A model generated the notes under the pieces. The model had not been told where the DNA came from. It searched no databases and worked only from the letters and a program-made list of their open reading frames with translations. Position numbers and translations under genes: made by a program. This document shows positions 1 to 7,248 of a DNA stretch of 36,621 bases, piece by piece. This stretch comes from an uncultured Lachnospiraceae bacterium (GTDB taxonomy: Bacteria > Bacillota > Clostridia > Lachnospirales > Lachnospiraceae), in NCBI GenBank assembly GCA_949076555.1, contig CARUOB010000009.1:11841-48461 (forward strand). The letters are read 5' to 3'. Position 1 is the stretch's first letter; each line of letters begins with the position of its first letter.

Positions 1-207
1 GAAGTCATCAATCTGAAAAACTGTGAGCGGCTCGGAAAGGTGAGCGATTTTGAGTTTGACGAGTGCACGGGACAGATTTTCAAGCTGATTATTCCGGGAG
101 ACAATAAATGGTGCGGTTTTTTCGGAAACGAGCCGGATTATGTGATCTGCTATAAAGATATCAAGAAGATCGGACCGGATATTATCGTGGTGGATATCTG
201 CCTGTAA
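1..207 (+). CDS. YlmC/YmxH-family sporulation protein, C-terminal part
   Basis: This open frame enters from the left edge and ends with TAA at 205-207, leaving 68 residues. The visible part is a small beta-rich PRC-barrel-like protein with the pattern ERLGKVSDFEFDECTGQI near its start and a CGFFGNEPDYVICYKDIKKIG stretch before the end. This matches the YlmC/YmxH group, small proteins conserved in spore-forming Firmicutes; their exact role is unsettled. Only a few N-terminal residues should be missing, because family members are about 80 residues long. It is followed by an independent promoter for nrdR, so it is probably a separate transcript. Confidence 0.75.
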   Translation, partial: EVINLKNCERLGKVSDFEFDECTGQIFKLIIPGDNKWCGFFGNEPDYVICYKDIKKIGPDIIVVDICL

Positions 208-271
208 ATGTTAACGTTTTGACGCAGATTTTCCTGTGGGGCCGGATGTCAATATGGTTACCATAAGATAG

Positions 272-300
272 TTGACATAATGAGTGTTTTATCCTATAAT
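272..300 (+). promoter_or_regulatory. Sigma-A promoter upstream of nrdR
   Basis: A perfect -35 box TTGACA (272-277) and a perfect -10 box TATAAT (295-300) are separated by 17 bp. The start codon of nrdR lies 66 bp downstream of the -10. A short inverted repeat TATGG-TTA-CCATA (253-265) lies just upstream of the -35. No NrdR-box pair was recognised here. Confidence 0.8.
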
Positions 301-365
301 GAACATGTTGGGTGCGGCGATTTTTTCTACGGCTCAAGTACAGGTGGATAAGGAGGATATCCGGG

Positions 366-818
366 ATGAAATGCCCTTTTTGTGGACATGAGAATACGAG
401 GGTCATTGACAGCAGACCGGCGGAGGACAACAGTTCCATCCGCAGACGGCGTGTCTGTGACGAGTGTGACAAGCGGTTTACCACTTATGAGAAGGTGGAG
501 ACGATACCGCTCATTGTCATAAAGAAAGATAATAACAGAGAGACTTATGACAGATCCAAGATCGAAGCGGGTGTGTTAAGAGCCTGCCATAAGAGGCCTA
601 TCAGCGCCAACCAGATCAATCAGCTGGTGGACGCGGTAGAGACGGAAATCTTTAACCGGGAAGAGAAAGAAATTCCCAGTCAGGTGATCGGGGAGCTGGT
701 TATGAATAAGCTCAAGGACTTAGAGGCCGTAGCCTATGTCAGATTTGCTTCTGTTTACAGAGAGTTTAAGGATATCAACACCTTTATGGAAGAATTGAAA
801 AACGTGCTGGACAAGTGA
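366..818 (+). CDS. nrdR: Transcriptional repressor NrdR
   Basis: NrdR is the Zn-ribbon/ATP-cone repressor that senses dATP/ATP and represses ribonucleotide reductase genes. The 150-residue product has the usual family length. The N-terminal zinc ribbon is complete, with CPFC at residues 3-6 and CDEC at 31-34, followed by the basic stretch RRRR at 26-29 and the ATP-cone from about residue 49 to 139. The frame is open upstream to 312, but the start at 366 is preferred because AAGGAGG (350-356) sits just upstream and family members begin MKCPFC. No nrd gene is in the window, so its targets are elsewhere. Confidence 0.95.
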   Translation: MKCPFCGHENTRVIDSRPAEDNSSIRRRRVCDECDKRFTTYEKVETIPLIVIKKDNNRETYDRSKIEAGVLRACHKRPISANQINQLVDAVETEIFNREEKEIPSQVIGELVMNKLKDLEAVAYVRFASVYREFKDINTFMEELKNVLDK

Positions 819-922
819 GACGCCCGCAGCAGGACACAGGGTATTTCACGCTTGCGGCATATGCCAAATGTCTGTTTTGCAGCCGCTTGGCGCATTGTCT
901 GCAGAAACAAACGGCGAATAAA

Positions 923-955
923 AAACACCTTGCGTTATCGTGAGGTGTTTTGTAT
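923..955 (+). terminator. Probable intrinsic terminator after nrdR
   Basis: The 8-bp stem AAACACCT (923-930) pairs with AGGTGTTT (943-950) around a 12-nt loop, and is followed by TGTATTATTG. The T-tract is interrupted, so it is a modest terminator. The run of A before the stem would give a better T-tract on the opposite strand. Confidence 0.55.
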
Positions 956-991
956 TATTGTAAAAGCAGAGAAAGATAAAGGAGTGCAGGG

Positions 992-1507
992 ATGGCGTGG
1001 CTTACGAGTTTTTATCCGGATGTATATCTGGATTCCACATATGAAATTGATTTTGAGGCATTATACAGGAAAGGGTTTCGGGGCGTTATCTTTGACGTAG
1101 ACAATACGCTCGTGCCCCACGGCGCGCCCGCCGATGCGTGCAGCATTGCGCTTTTTGAGAGGCTTAAAAGCATTGGATTTGAGAGTGTGCTTTTGTCAAA
1201 CAACAAGGAGCCGCGGGTAAAAATGTTTAGCGATGAGGTACATACGCGCTATATTTATAAGGCGGGAAAACCGGGAAAAAAAGGGTATCTGCGCGCTATG
1301 GAGATGATGAAAACAAGTCCTGCCTCCACGCTTTTTGTGGGGGATCAGCTTTTTACGGATGTGTGGGGAGCGAAACGGACAGGAATATTGACCTATTTGG
1401 TTAAGCCCATTCACCCGAAAGAGGAAATTCAGATTGTTTTAAAGAGACGGCTGGAGCGGATCGTGCTGTTCTTCTACAGGCGTTCTCTGGAAAAGCGGCA
1501 GCGGTAA
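992..1507 (+). CDS. yqeG: YqeG-family HAD phosphatase
   Basis: This is a 171-residue HAD-superfamily IIIA phosphatase of the YqeG type, presumed cytoplasmic; the substrate is not established. Motif I is IFDVDNTLV with the two catalytic aspartates at about residues 35 and 37. Motif II is LLSNN, and the C-terminal metal motif is FVGDQLFTDVWGAKR. AAAGGAG (978-984) lies 7 nt before the ATG. Length and motifs are complete. It heads a same-strand run with aroE, aroK and aroQ (49-bp gap to aroE), an arrangement common in Clostridia, which suggests co-transcription rather than a role in the shikimate pathway. Confidence 0.9.
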   Translation: MAWLTSFYPDVYLDSTYEIDFEALYRKGFRGVIFDVDNTLVPHGAPADACSIALFERLKSIGFESVLLSNNKEPRVKMFSDEVHTRYIYKAGKPGKKGYLRAMEMMKTSPASTLFVGDQLFTDVWGAKRTGILTYLVKPIHPKEEIQIVLKRRLERIVLFFYRRSLEKRQR

Positions 1508-1556
1508 GCCTTTTGTTTCGCATAAAAAACGGGCGGGACAGGCATGGAGGGGAAAG

Positions 1557-2420
1557 ATGGAGATAAACGGTAAGACAAGAACCTGCGGGCTGATCGGGAA
1601 TCCGGTGGAGCATACGCTTTCGCCGATGATACATAACACGCTTGCAAAACGATTCGGGCACAATCTTGTGTACGTGCCGTTTCCGGTGGAGAGCGGGCGG
1701 ATTACGGATGCTGTGAAGGGCGCGGAGGCGCTGCGTCTTTTGGGACTCAATGTGACGGTGCCTTACAAGAGCGAGGTGATTCCCTGTTTGCGGGAGGTGG
1801 ATTCTCTTGCGGCAGCCATCGGCGCGGTGAATACGCTGGCGGCGGTACCGGGCGGATTTAAGGGCTATAATACGGATATGGAAGGCCTTTACCGTGCGAT
1901 GACGGCGGAGCATATTCAGATTGCGGACGAGGAGATCATTCTGCTGGGAGCGGGAGGCGCTTCCAGAGCCGTGGCCTATCTGTGTGCCGTGAAGGGCGCA
2001 AAGCGGGTGTATCTCTTAAACCGTACGGTGGAAAAGGCGCAGAAGGTGGCGGAGGAAGTAAACCGCTCGGTGGAACGGCAGGTAGTTTTACCGATGGCCC
2101 TTTCGGACTTTGACAGTCTGCCGGAACGGAAGTTTTTGGCGATACAGGGCACATCTGTGGGGCTTTCGCCGCATGCAGAGGATGTGGTGATTGCGGATGA
2201 AAAGTTTTATGCGAGGGTTCACACGGGTTTTGACCTGATTTACAGCCCGTGGGAAACCCGGTTTATGAAGCTGGTGAAGGAGAGCGGCGGCCGTGCGTAT
2301 AACGGGTTGAAGATGCTTCTCTATCAGGGGATCATTGCCTATGAGCTGTGGAACGAGGTGAAGGTGTCCGAGGAGGACGCGGACGCGGTTTATGAGAAGC
2401 TGAAAGCACATTTTCATTAA
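1557..2420 (+). CDS. aroE: Shikimate dehydrogenase
   Basis: AroE reduces 3-dehydroshikimate to shikimate with NADPH, the fourth step of chorismate synthesis. The 287-residue product is full length. The shikimate-binding SPMIHN motif is at 22-27, the NVTVPYK motif gives catalytic lysine K71, and NTDMEG gives partner aspartate D107. The Rossmann dinucleotide motif GAGGASRAV starts near residue 131, and GTSVG and YNGLKMLLYQG occur in the C-terminal part as expected. GGAGGGG (1546-1552) supports the start. It sits with aroK and aroQ in the expected order for a small aromatic biosynthesis operon. Confidence 0.96.
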   Translation: MEINGKTRTCGLIGNPVEHTLSPMIHNTLAKRFGHNLVYVPFPVESGRITDAVKGAEALRLLGLNVTVPYKSEVIPCLREVDSLAAAIGAVNTLAAVPGGFKGYNTDMEGLYRAMTAEHIQIADEEIILLGAGGASRAVAYLCAVKGAKRVYLLNRTVEKAQKVAEEVNRSVERQVVLPMALSDFDSLPERKFLAIQGTSVGLSPHAEDVVIADEKFYARVHTGFDLIYSPWETRFMKLVKESGGRAYNGLKMLLYQGIIAYELWNEVKVSEEDADAVYEKLKAHFH

Positions 2421-2482
2421 TTTTCGGAGTACGGCAGACAAGGGCATGTCATCACAGCGGACAGCTTGGCATGGAGGAAGAC

Positions 2483-2995
2483 ATGGGAAATGTAATATTG
2501 ATCGGATTTATGGGATGCGGCAAGTCTACGGTCGGTCTGCGGCTGTCTTACCGCCTGCGCCGGACGATCATAGATACGGACAGGGAGATAGAGAAAGAAG
2601 AGAGCAGAACCATAACGGATATTTTTGCGACGGACGGAGAGGCGTATTTCCGGGACAGGGAGACTGACTGTCTAAAAAGATTGAAAAGCAGCGCAAATAA
2701 TCAGATTATATCGGTGGGCGGCGGTCTGCCCATGCGGGAGGAAAACAGGGCGCTTTTGCACGAGCTGGGACAGGTGTTTTATTTGCGGGCCGAGGGTGAG
2801 ACGATTTATGAGAGAGTGAAAGACGACACCAAAAGGCCGCTTTTGCAGGTGGAGGACCCGCTTGCGAGAATAAAGACGCTGATCACGGAGAGAGATCCGT
2901 ACTACAGGGCGGCGGCGGATGTGGTGATTACCGTGGATGGCAAGAGCTTTTCGCAGATTTTGGATGAGATAGAAGAAAACGCGGAGCCAATGTAA
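2483..2995 (+). CDS. aroK: Shikimate kinase
   Basis: AroK phosphorylates shikimate at the 3-hydroxyl using ATP. The product is 170 residues. Walker A is GFMGCGKST (8-16), the shikimate-binding DTD motif is at about 31-33, FRDRE supplies the substrate-binding arginine, SVGGGLP forms the GGG loop, and DTKRPLL is the lid arginine region. An in-frame ATG at 2471 is possible, but GGAGGAAG (2473-2480) lies inside that extension and is well placed for the ATG at 2483, so the shorter start is preferred. It lies 62 bp after aroE and 46 bp before aroQ. Confidence 0.95.
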   Translation: MGNVILIGFMGCGKSTVGLRLSYRLRRTIIDTDREIEKEESRTITDIFATDGEAYFRDRETDCLKRLKSSANNQIISVGGGLPMREENRALLHELGQVFYLRAEGETIYERVKDDTKRPLLQVEDPLARIKTLITERDPYYRAAADVVITVDGKSFSQILDEIEENAEPM

Positions 2996-3041
2996 GATAT
3001 CGGAACAGGGAAAGGCGCGCCTTGGCGCGAGGGTGAGAAGA

Positions 3042-3470
3042 ATGAAAATACTGGTGATTAACGGACCGAATTTGAATTTTCTTGGGATTCGGGAAAAAAG
3101 TGTGTACGGTACGCAGGATTATGATTACCTGCTACAGATGATTGCGAAAAAGGGAGAGGAGACGAACAGCACCATAGAGGTGTTTCAGAGTAACCACGAA
3201 GGCGCGATTATCGACCGGATTCAGGACGCCTACTTCGACGGTACGGAGGGGATTGTGATCAATCCGGGGGCATTTACGCATTACAGCTATGCGATCCGGG
3301 ACGCGCTGGCGAGCATCACGGTAAAGAAAGTGGAGATTCATATCTCCGAAATCACGCAGAGGGAAGAGTTTCGCAAAGTGTCGGTGACGGCGCCGGTGTG
3401 CGACAGACAGATTTACGGACAGGGATTGGACGGTTACCTTCAGGCGATCGATTTTATTCTGGATAGATAA
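3042..3470 (+). CDS. aroQ: Type II 3-dehydroquinate dehydratase
   Basis: AroQ removes water from 3-dehydroquinate to give 3-dehydroshikimate, feeding AroE. The 142-residue product has the family's length and signature: INGPNLNFLG at the N-terminus, catalytic tyrosine in SVYG (Y22), the FQSNHEGAIID motif, INPGAFTHYSYAIRDAL with the catalytic His/Asn region, and EIHISEITQREEFR. The last motif usually reads SNIHARE, so ITQRE is a mild variant. A GTG three codons upstream (3033) is an alternative start; the ATG at 3042 matches family starts (MKILVINGPN) with GAGGG just upstream. Confidence 0.94.
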   Translation: MKILVINGPNLNFLGIREKSVYGTQDYDYLLQMIAKKGEETNSTIEVFQSNHEGAIIDRIQDAYFDGTEGIVINPGAFTHYSYAIRDALASITVKKVEIHISEITQREEFRKVSVTAPVCDRQIYGQGLDGYLQAIDFILDR

Positions 3471-3555
3471 GGCAGTTGCTATCGGAATGGCGAATCGCGC
3501 CTGCATGAATTTGACGGGCGGATAGCAGCCGACAAATGTTTTCTGCAAAAAGAGG

Positions 3556-3582
3556 TTGAAAAATAGACTTTTTTAGTATAAA
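3556..3582 (+). promoter_or_regulatory. Possible promoter upstream of efp
   Basis: TTGAAA (3556-3561) is followed by TATAAA (3577-3582) with a short 15-bp spacing, or by TAAACT (3579-3584) with 17 bp. The spacing is imperfect, but the AT-rich setting and the strong RBS downstream make a promoter here plausible. Confidence 0.4.
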
Positions 3583-3627
3583 CTAGAAAAGAATTATATT
3601 TGTGAAAGCTTAGGAGGAGATAGAAAT

Positions 3628-4001
3628 ATGGTATCAGCGACAGAAAGGATATGCAGTATTTATATTCTGACGGCGACCTGTTCAATTTCATGGATGTGGA
3701 GACCTACGACCAGATCGCATTGAATGCGGAGGCAGTAGGGGATGCTCTGAAATTTGTGAAAGAGAACGAGATGGTTAAGATCTGTTCATACAATGGCAAT
3801 GTGTTCGCAATCGAGCCGCCGCTGTTTGTAGAGCTGGAGATCACCGATACCGAGCCGGGATTTAAGGGTGATACCGCGACTGGCGCGACGAAGCCCGCTA
3901 TCGTGGAGACCGGAGCGAAGGTTATGGTACCGCTGTTTGTAGAAAACGGCGAGAAGATCAAGATCGATACCAGATCCGGCGAGTATCTGTCCAGAGTATA
4001 A
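3628..4001 (+). pseudogene. efp: Elongation factor P, N-terminal domain deleted and out of frame with its start
   Basis: EF-P relieves ribosome stalling at polyproline; its N-terminal KOW-like domain carries the lysine inserted at the peptidyl-transferase centre. Here the C-terminal part is perfect: from ATG 3651, 116 residues beginning MQYLYSDGD and ending DTRSGEYLSRV match domains II and III. A normal EF-P is about 185 residues and places that Met near residue 70. The native start also survives: AGGAGGAGATAG then ATG at 3628 encoding MVSA, the usual EF-P opening. Between them only 19 bases remain, so about 62 codons are gone, and the frames differ: the ATG at 3628 reads about 30 codons to a stop near 3718. 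Either a real deletion, with another efp elsewhere, or an assembly error. Confidence 0.85.
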
Positions 4002-4027
4002 AAGTATTACATGAGTCAAAGCCCATA

Positions 4028-4064
4028 AGACAATATAGACCAAGGTCTGTATTGTCTTTTTTTT
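4028..4064 (+). terminator. Strong intrinsic terminator after efp
   Basis: A 14-bp stem (4028-4041 with 4044-4057, one G-U pair, 2-nt loop) is followed by a run of seven T (4058-4064). Confidence 0.9.
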
Positions 4065-4194
4065 GCGCGCATAAGCAGAGTCAGAAGACTGCCGAAGGCT
4101 GCGCCATGCTTGCATGGAAGCAGACATCGGAAGGCTTATGACGAGCAACGCGAACGAGAAATGCGAAGCATTTCGAGTCTGCTTTTGCGCGTGC
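4065..4194. repeat. Palindrome-rich intergenic element (REP/MITE-like candidate)
   Basis: The element is bounded by 18-base imperfect inverted repeats: 4065-4082 (GCGCGCATAAGCAGAGTC) against the reverse complement of 4175-4192, 15 of 18 matching. Inside are two small perfect hairpins: CCATGC-TT-GCATGG (4104-4117) and GAAATGC-GAA-GCATTTC (4158-4174). It abuts the efp terminator and contains no supported gene. An open frame running into the next CDS from 4114 is probably a by-product of the element. It resembles short non-autonomous palindromic elements; no transposase or target-site duplication was seen. Confidence 0.5.
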
Positions 4195-4239
4195 AGAAGA
4201 AATCCAGTTATGTCCGGAGAGAATGGGAAAGAGGAAAAT

Positions 4240-5127
4240 ATGGGATTTCAAAAATTTGTAGAGAATATCGTGGATTTATTACAGGAAAGAATGGGGGACG
4301 CCTATGAGATCAGGGTACTCCATGTGACCAAAAACAATGATGTGGAGCAGACGGGAATAGCCATAACAAGACAGGAGGACAGCATTTTCCCGACCATTTA
4401 TCTGGAGGGGCTTTATCAGGAACATTTAGAGGGCGAGCGGTTAGGCGTTCTTGTGGAGCGGATCATCAACTGTCATGAGGAACAGTCCATGGCGCTGGAT
4501 CTGGATTTGGATTTTTTTCGTGATTACAGCAGGGTGAAGGACAGGATATTTTATAAGCTGGTCAGTTTTGAAAAGAATAAAAAATTTCTGAGGGATGCGC
4601 CCCATCTGCGATGGCATGACCTGGCAGTCGTGTTTTACTATGCGCTGGAGGAGGATGTGGTCAAGGGCGGTTCTATTACGATTCAAAGACAGCATATGCT
4701 GATGTGGAAACAGAATGCGGAATCGCTCTATCGGACGGCAGGACGCAATACGAGGCGGATTATGCCGGAGCTTTTGGTTTCTATGCCGGAGCTGATTGCG
4801 GAAATGACAGGCGTCTTTGTGCGTGAGGATGACGCGACGCCGATGTATGTGCTGACGAACCGGGAAAAACGTTTTGGCGCTTCCGCGATGCTGTACTCCG
4901 AAAAGATCGGGCGTCTGGCAGAGCGGTTTGGCTGTGATCTGCTGATTCTGCCGAGTTCTGTGCACGAGGTGCTGCTGATACCCGATGATCATGTCAGGGA
5001 ATATGCCTTTTACAGACAGATGGTGGAGGAGGTCAACCGGACGCAGGTAGAGCCTGAAGAGGTGCTTTCTTACGGCCTTTATCGATATTGCCGAAAAAAT
5101 TCGGAAATTGAGGAAATTATTTCTTAG
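4240..5127 (+). CDS. DUF5688-family protein of unknown function
   Basis: The 295-residue soluble protein begins MGFQKFVENIVDLLQ and resembles the DUF5688 group found mainly in Lachnospiraceae; no function is known. It has no signal peptide or membrane segment. Recognisable stretches include an acidic LDLDLDFFRDYSRVKDRI region, a central LPELL/MPELI-type helical section and a C-terminal YVLTNREKRFGASAMLY stretch followed by ILPSSVHEVLLIP. The frame is open back to 4114, but ATG 4240 is preferred because GAAAGAGG lies just upstream and the extra 42 codons fall in a palindromic repeat. It stands alone between the efp terminator and a tRNA promoter. Confidence 0.75.
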   Translation: MGFQKFVENIVDLLQERMGDAYEIRVLHVTKNNDVEQTGIAITRQEDSIFPTIYLEGLYQEHLEGERLGVLVERIINCHEEQSMALDLDLDFFRDYSRVKDRIFYKLVSFEKNKKFLRDAPHLRWHDLAVVFYYALEEDVVKGGSITIQRQHMLMWKQNAESLYRTAGRNTRRIMPELLVSMPELIAEMTGVFVREDDATPMYVLTNREKRFGASAMLYSEKIGRLAERFGCDLLILPSSVHEVLLIPDDHVREYAFYRQMVEEVNRTQVEPEEVLSYGLYRYCRKNSEIEEIIS

Positions 5128-5137
5128 GCGCGATTAC

Positions 5138-5166
5138 TTGACAAGTGTGCCCGCATGAGGTATGAT
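5138..5166 (+). promoter_or_regulatory. Consensus sigma-A promoter for tRNA-Arg
   Basis: TTGACA (5138-5143) and TATGAT (5161-5166) are separated by 17 bp. Transcription would start near 5173, about 57 nt before the tRNA. The 5' leader carries a perfect 10-bp inverted repeat, GATGTAACAA (5173-5182) and TTGTTACATC (5213-5222). Confidence 0.8.
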
Positions 5167-5229
5167 ACAAAAGATGTAACAAATTCGTAACAATTTTATA
5201 GTTGTTTAAAACTTGTTACATCAAGGCGG

Positions 5230-5301
5230 GCACCCGTAGTCTAATGGATAAAACGTAGGCCTCCGACGCCTTTGATGCAGGTTCGAGTCCTGTCGGGTGC
5301 A
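5230..5301 (+). tRNA. tRNA-Arg (anticodon CCG)
   Basis: A cloverleaf can be drawn by hand. The acceptor GCACCCG (5230-5236) pairs perfectly with CGGGTGC (5294-5300), with discriminator A at 5301. The anticodon loop CTCCGAC (5261-5267) gives anticodon CCG at 5263-5265, and the T-loop TTCGAGT is at 5282-5288. CCA is not encoded. Two weak points: the D-stem has a C-A mismatch and the anticodon stem has a T-T pair at its outer end (positions 27-43). The tRNA reads CGG arginine codons. Confidence 0.88.
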
Positions 5302-5310
5302 TGTTTATGG

Positions 5311-5345
5311 ATTTCCGGGATGATATGAGATATCGTCCCGGAAAT
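5311..5345. other. Perfect hairpin between tRNA-Arg and the SH3 gene
   Basis: ATTTCCGGGA (5311-5320) pairs with TCCCGGAAAT (5336-5345), extended inward by a T-G pair and GATAT/ATATC around a GAG loop, giving 16 pairs. No T-tract follows on either strand, so it is not a simple terminator. It may be a processing site for the tRNA 3' end or a leader structure for the downstream mRNA. Confidence 0.6.
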
Positions 5346-5365
5346 TCTGAGACTGGAGGAGTTTC

Positions 5366-6661
5366 ATGAACATGACAAACAATACAATATGGGAGGGTCT
5401 GAAAGCTAAGTTTGATTCGTTTAAAAACTGGCTGGTTCGATACTCCAAAATTGTTCTTCCTGTCATTTTGGTGGTTTGCGTCGGCTTGACGATTGTGATA
5501 GCGATGCAGGCGAACAAGCGGAAGATAGAGCAGGCAGAGACGGTGGTTGCACCGGATGAGAATACTGGTGAGGATGAAGCGTTGGTCAACGTGCCGGAGG
5601 TGCCTTTGGAGAAAGATGCCGTTCCGGGGATCAACGAGTTGATTGACGTATACTATAAGGCGATGGTGGATGGCGATACGGCCACCATGGAGAAGCTGGT
5701 CTACTATATGGATGCGACGGAGATATTGAGAGCCGCGGAGACCAGTAAATATATCGATTCCTACACGCCGCTGGAGATTTATACCAAGGCAGGGCCGAAG
5801 GAAGGCACCTATATTGCCTATGTGTGTTCGGAGTTAAAGTTCCATGATTATGATAAGCCGACTCCCGGTATGCAGACATATTATGTGTGTACCAATGAGG
5901 ACGGGGAGCTCTACATCAATGAGGACGGCGACGAGAGCGATAACGAACTGCATTACATGCGGGAAATCCAGCTTCAGGCTGATGTGATAGACCTGAATAA
6001 CAAGGTGGCTGAGGCTTACAACAAAATGGTGGTGGAAGATCCGCAGCTGGCTGATTTTCTCTTAGAACTGCGGGAGGAGATCGACAAGAACGTGGGCGAA
6101 GCGCTGGCACGCGCGGAGCAGAGCGAGGAGCCGGAAGAGGAAGTGACTGAGGAGGAAACGCCTGAGGAAACCGGGGAAGAAGCGCCTGTAGAGGTCGTTA
6201 CCAAGGTAAAGACAACAGATGTGGTTAATATAAGAACTTCCGACAGCGAGACGGCGGATAAGCTTGGCAAGGCGGCTGTGGGAGACGAGTTCGAACTTCT
6301 GGAGGAGAAAGGCAACGGCTGGAGCAAGATTAAGTATGACGGCGGCGAAGCCTTTATCAAGAGCGATTTTCTGGAGCCTTCCGAGACGATGACGGCATCC
6401 GCAGAGGAGCCGGCTGAGGAAGAGGAGGAAGAGGATTCTCCGGAACAGACTGATAACAGCAGCGATTCCACAGCTTCAAACGGCACAGTCAGGGTGAAGG
6501 AAACCGTCAGAATCCGAAGCGGTGCGAGCGAAAACTCAGAGAAGATAGCGACTGCCTATATGGGTGAAACCTTTGAAGTAATTATGAAACAGGCTGATGG
6601 CTGGACGAAAATAAAGTATAACGGGGAAACCGCCTATGTGAAGTCGGATTATGTGGAGTAG
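5366..6661 (+). CDS. Membrane-anchored protein with two bacterial SH3 domains
   Basis: The 431-residue protein has a short cytoplasmic N-terminus, one membrane segment at about residues 30-48 (IVLPVILVVCVGLTIVIAMQ), an extracellular domain of about 200 residues, then two bacterial SH3 (SH3b) domains at about 283-337 and 373-431. The domains are joined and preceded by Glu-rich linkers (about 250-275 and 345-360). The SH3b repeats share the NIRTSDSETADKLGKA / RIRSGASENSEKIATA pattern and end in A-[FY]-[IV]-K-S-D-[FY]-[LV]-E. SH3b domains of this kind usually bind peptidoglycan, so a cell-envelope role is likely. No catalytic domain was recognised. GGAGGAG before the ATG supports the start. Confidence 0.85.
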   Translation: MNMTNNTIWEGLKAKFDSFKNWLVRYSKIVLPVILVVCVGLTIVIAMQANKRKIEQAETVVAPDENTGEDEALVNVPEVPLEKDAVPGINELIDVYYKAMVDGDTATMEKLVYYMDATEILRAAETSKYIDSYTPLEIYTKAGPKEGTYIAYVCSELKFHDYDKPTPGMQTYYVCTNEDGELYINEDGDESDNELHYMREIQLQADVIDLNNKVAEAYNKMVVEDPQLADFLLELREEIDKNVGEALARAEQSEEPEEEVTEEETPEETGEEAPVEVVTKVKTTDVVNIRTSDSETADKLGKAAVGDEFELLEEKGNGWSKIKYDGGEAFIKSDFLEPSETMTASAEEPAEEEEEEDSPEQTDNSSDSTASNGTVRVKETVRIRSGASENSEKIATAYMGETFEVIMKQADGWTKIKYNGETAYVKSDYVE

Positions 6662-6695
6662 GCGCTGTTTAAAAACCGATTAAAACGGAAAGACT

Positions 6696-6733
6696 GGACA
6701 GGTGAGAGGAAAATTCTTACCTGTCCATTTTTT
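6696..6733 (+). terminator. Intrinsic terminator after the SH3 gene
   Basis: A 12-bp stem (6696-6707 with 6715-6726, one G-U pair) is followed by a run of T at 6728-6733. Confidence 0.88.
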
Positions 6734-6764
6734 GTGTATAGGTACAATGAAGGGAGCGCTATCC

Positions 6765-7196
6765 ATGAAACATGACGACGAGATGGTTTTGAAGGAGATA
6801 CAAAAAAGCACACAGATGGGAATGACGGCGATCGACACGATTTTGGACAAGATCGGAAACGATGATTTTTCTATAACGCTGTCCAGACAGTCCCTACATT
6901 ATGCGGATATCCACAACCGGGCGCTGGACCAGATTCTACGGCAGGATGGGGAAGGGTACCGCGGCAGTCAGATCGGTGAAATGATGCTGAAAGGCAGCAT
7001 ACACGCAAATACGGCTTTCAATGTCAGTACCGGGCATCTGGCGGAAATGATGATCCAGGGGAGCAACAGGGGAATCACCAGCATGTATAAGAGCTTGAAA
7101 CACAATGGGCTTGCCACGGATGAGACCGTGGAATTGGCGAAGGAACTGATGGATTTTGAGGAAAAGAGCATTGAGAAACTTAAGGAGTATCTGTAA
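6765..7196 (+). CDS. Small helical protein of unknown function
   Basis: The 143-residue protein appears entirely alpha-helical, without signal peptide or membrane segments. It begins MKHDDEMVLKEIQKSTQMGM and contains repeated helices with evenly spaced His/Asn (SLHYADIHNRALDQIL, GSIHANTAFNVSTGHLAEMM). The layout resembles a ferritin-like or four-helix bundle, but no clear metal-binding ExxH pairs are present, so this is only a shape comparison. The start at 6765 is preferred over an upstream in-frame ATG at 6702 because AAGGGA lies about 10 nt before it and the longer start falls in the preceding terminator. Confidence 0.7.
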   Translation: MKHDDEMVLKEIQKSTQMGMTAIDTILDKIGNDDFSITLSRQSLHYADIHNRALDQILRQDGEGYRGSQIGEMMLKGSIHANTAFNVSTGHLAEMMIQGSNRGITSMYKSLKHNGLATDETVELAKELMDFEEKSIEKLKEYL

Positions 7197-7248
7197 AGCC
7201 GCTTCGGAAATTGTAGTTTTCATGAGAGAATGTGTGACTGCCACTGCT

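Noticed and set aside
856..865. GGCATATGCC palindrome after nrdR
   Set aside because: Short, isolated and not linked to any promoter; likely chance.
1401..1913. A 170-codon open frame on the minus strand opposite yqeG and aroE
   Set aside because: It lies wholly antisense to two well-supported genes, has an unlikely His/Arg-rich composition and no convincing RBS.
4114..4239. N-terminal extension of the DUF5688-type protein
   Set aside because: It overlaps the palindromic element, lacks an RBS, and a good start with RBS lies at 4240.
5311..5345. Terminator for the tRNA
   Set aside because: The hairpin is strong but no T-tract follows on either strand.
6106..6190. Tandem repeat in the SH3 gene
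   Set aside because: It is a Glu-rich linker encoded by GAG/GAA codons; low complexity explains it.
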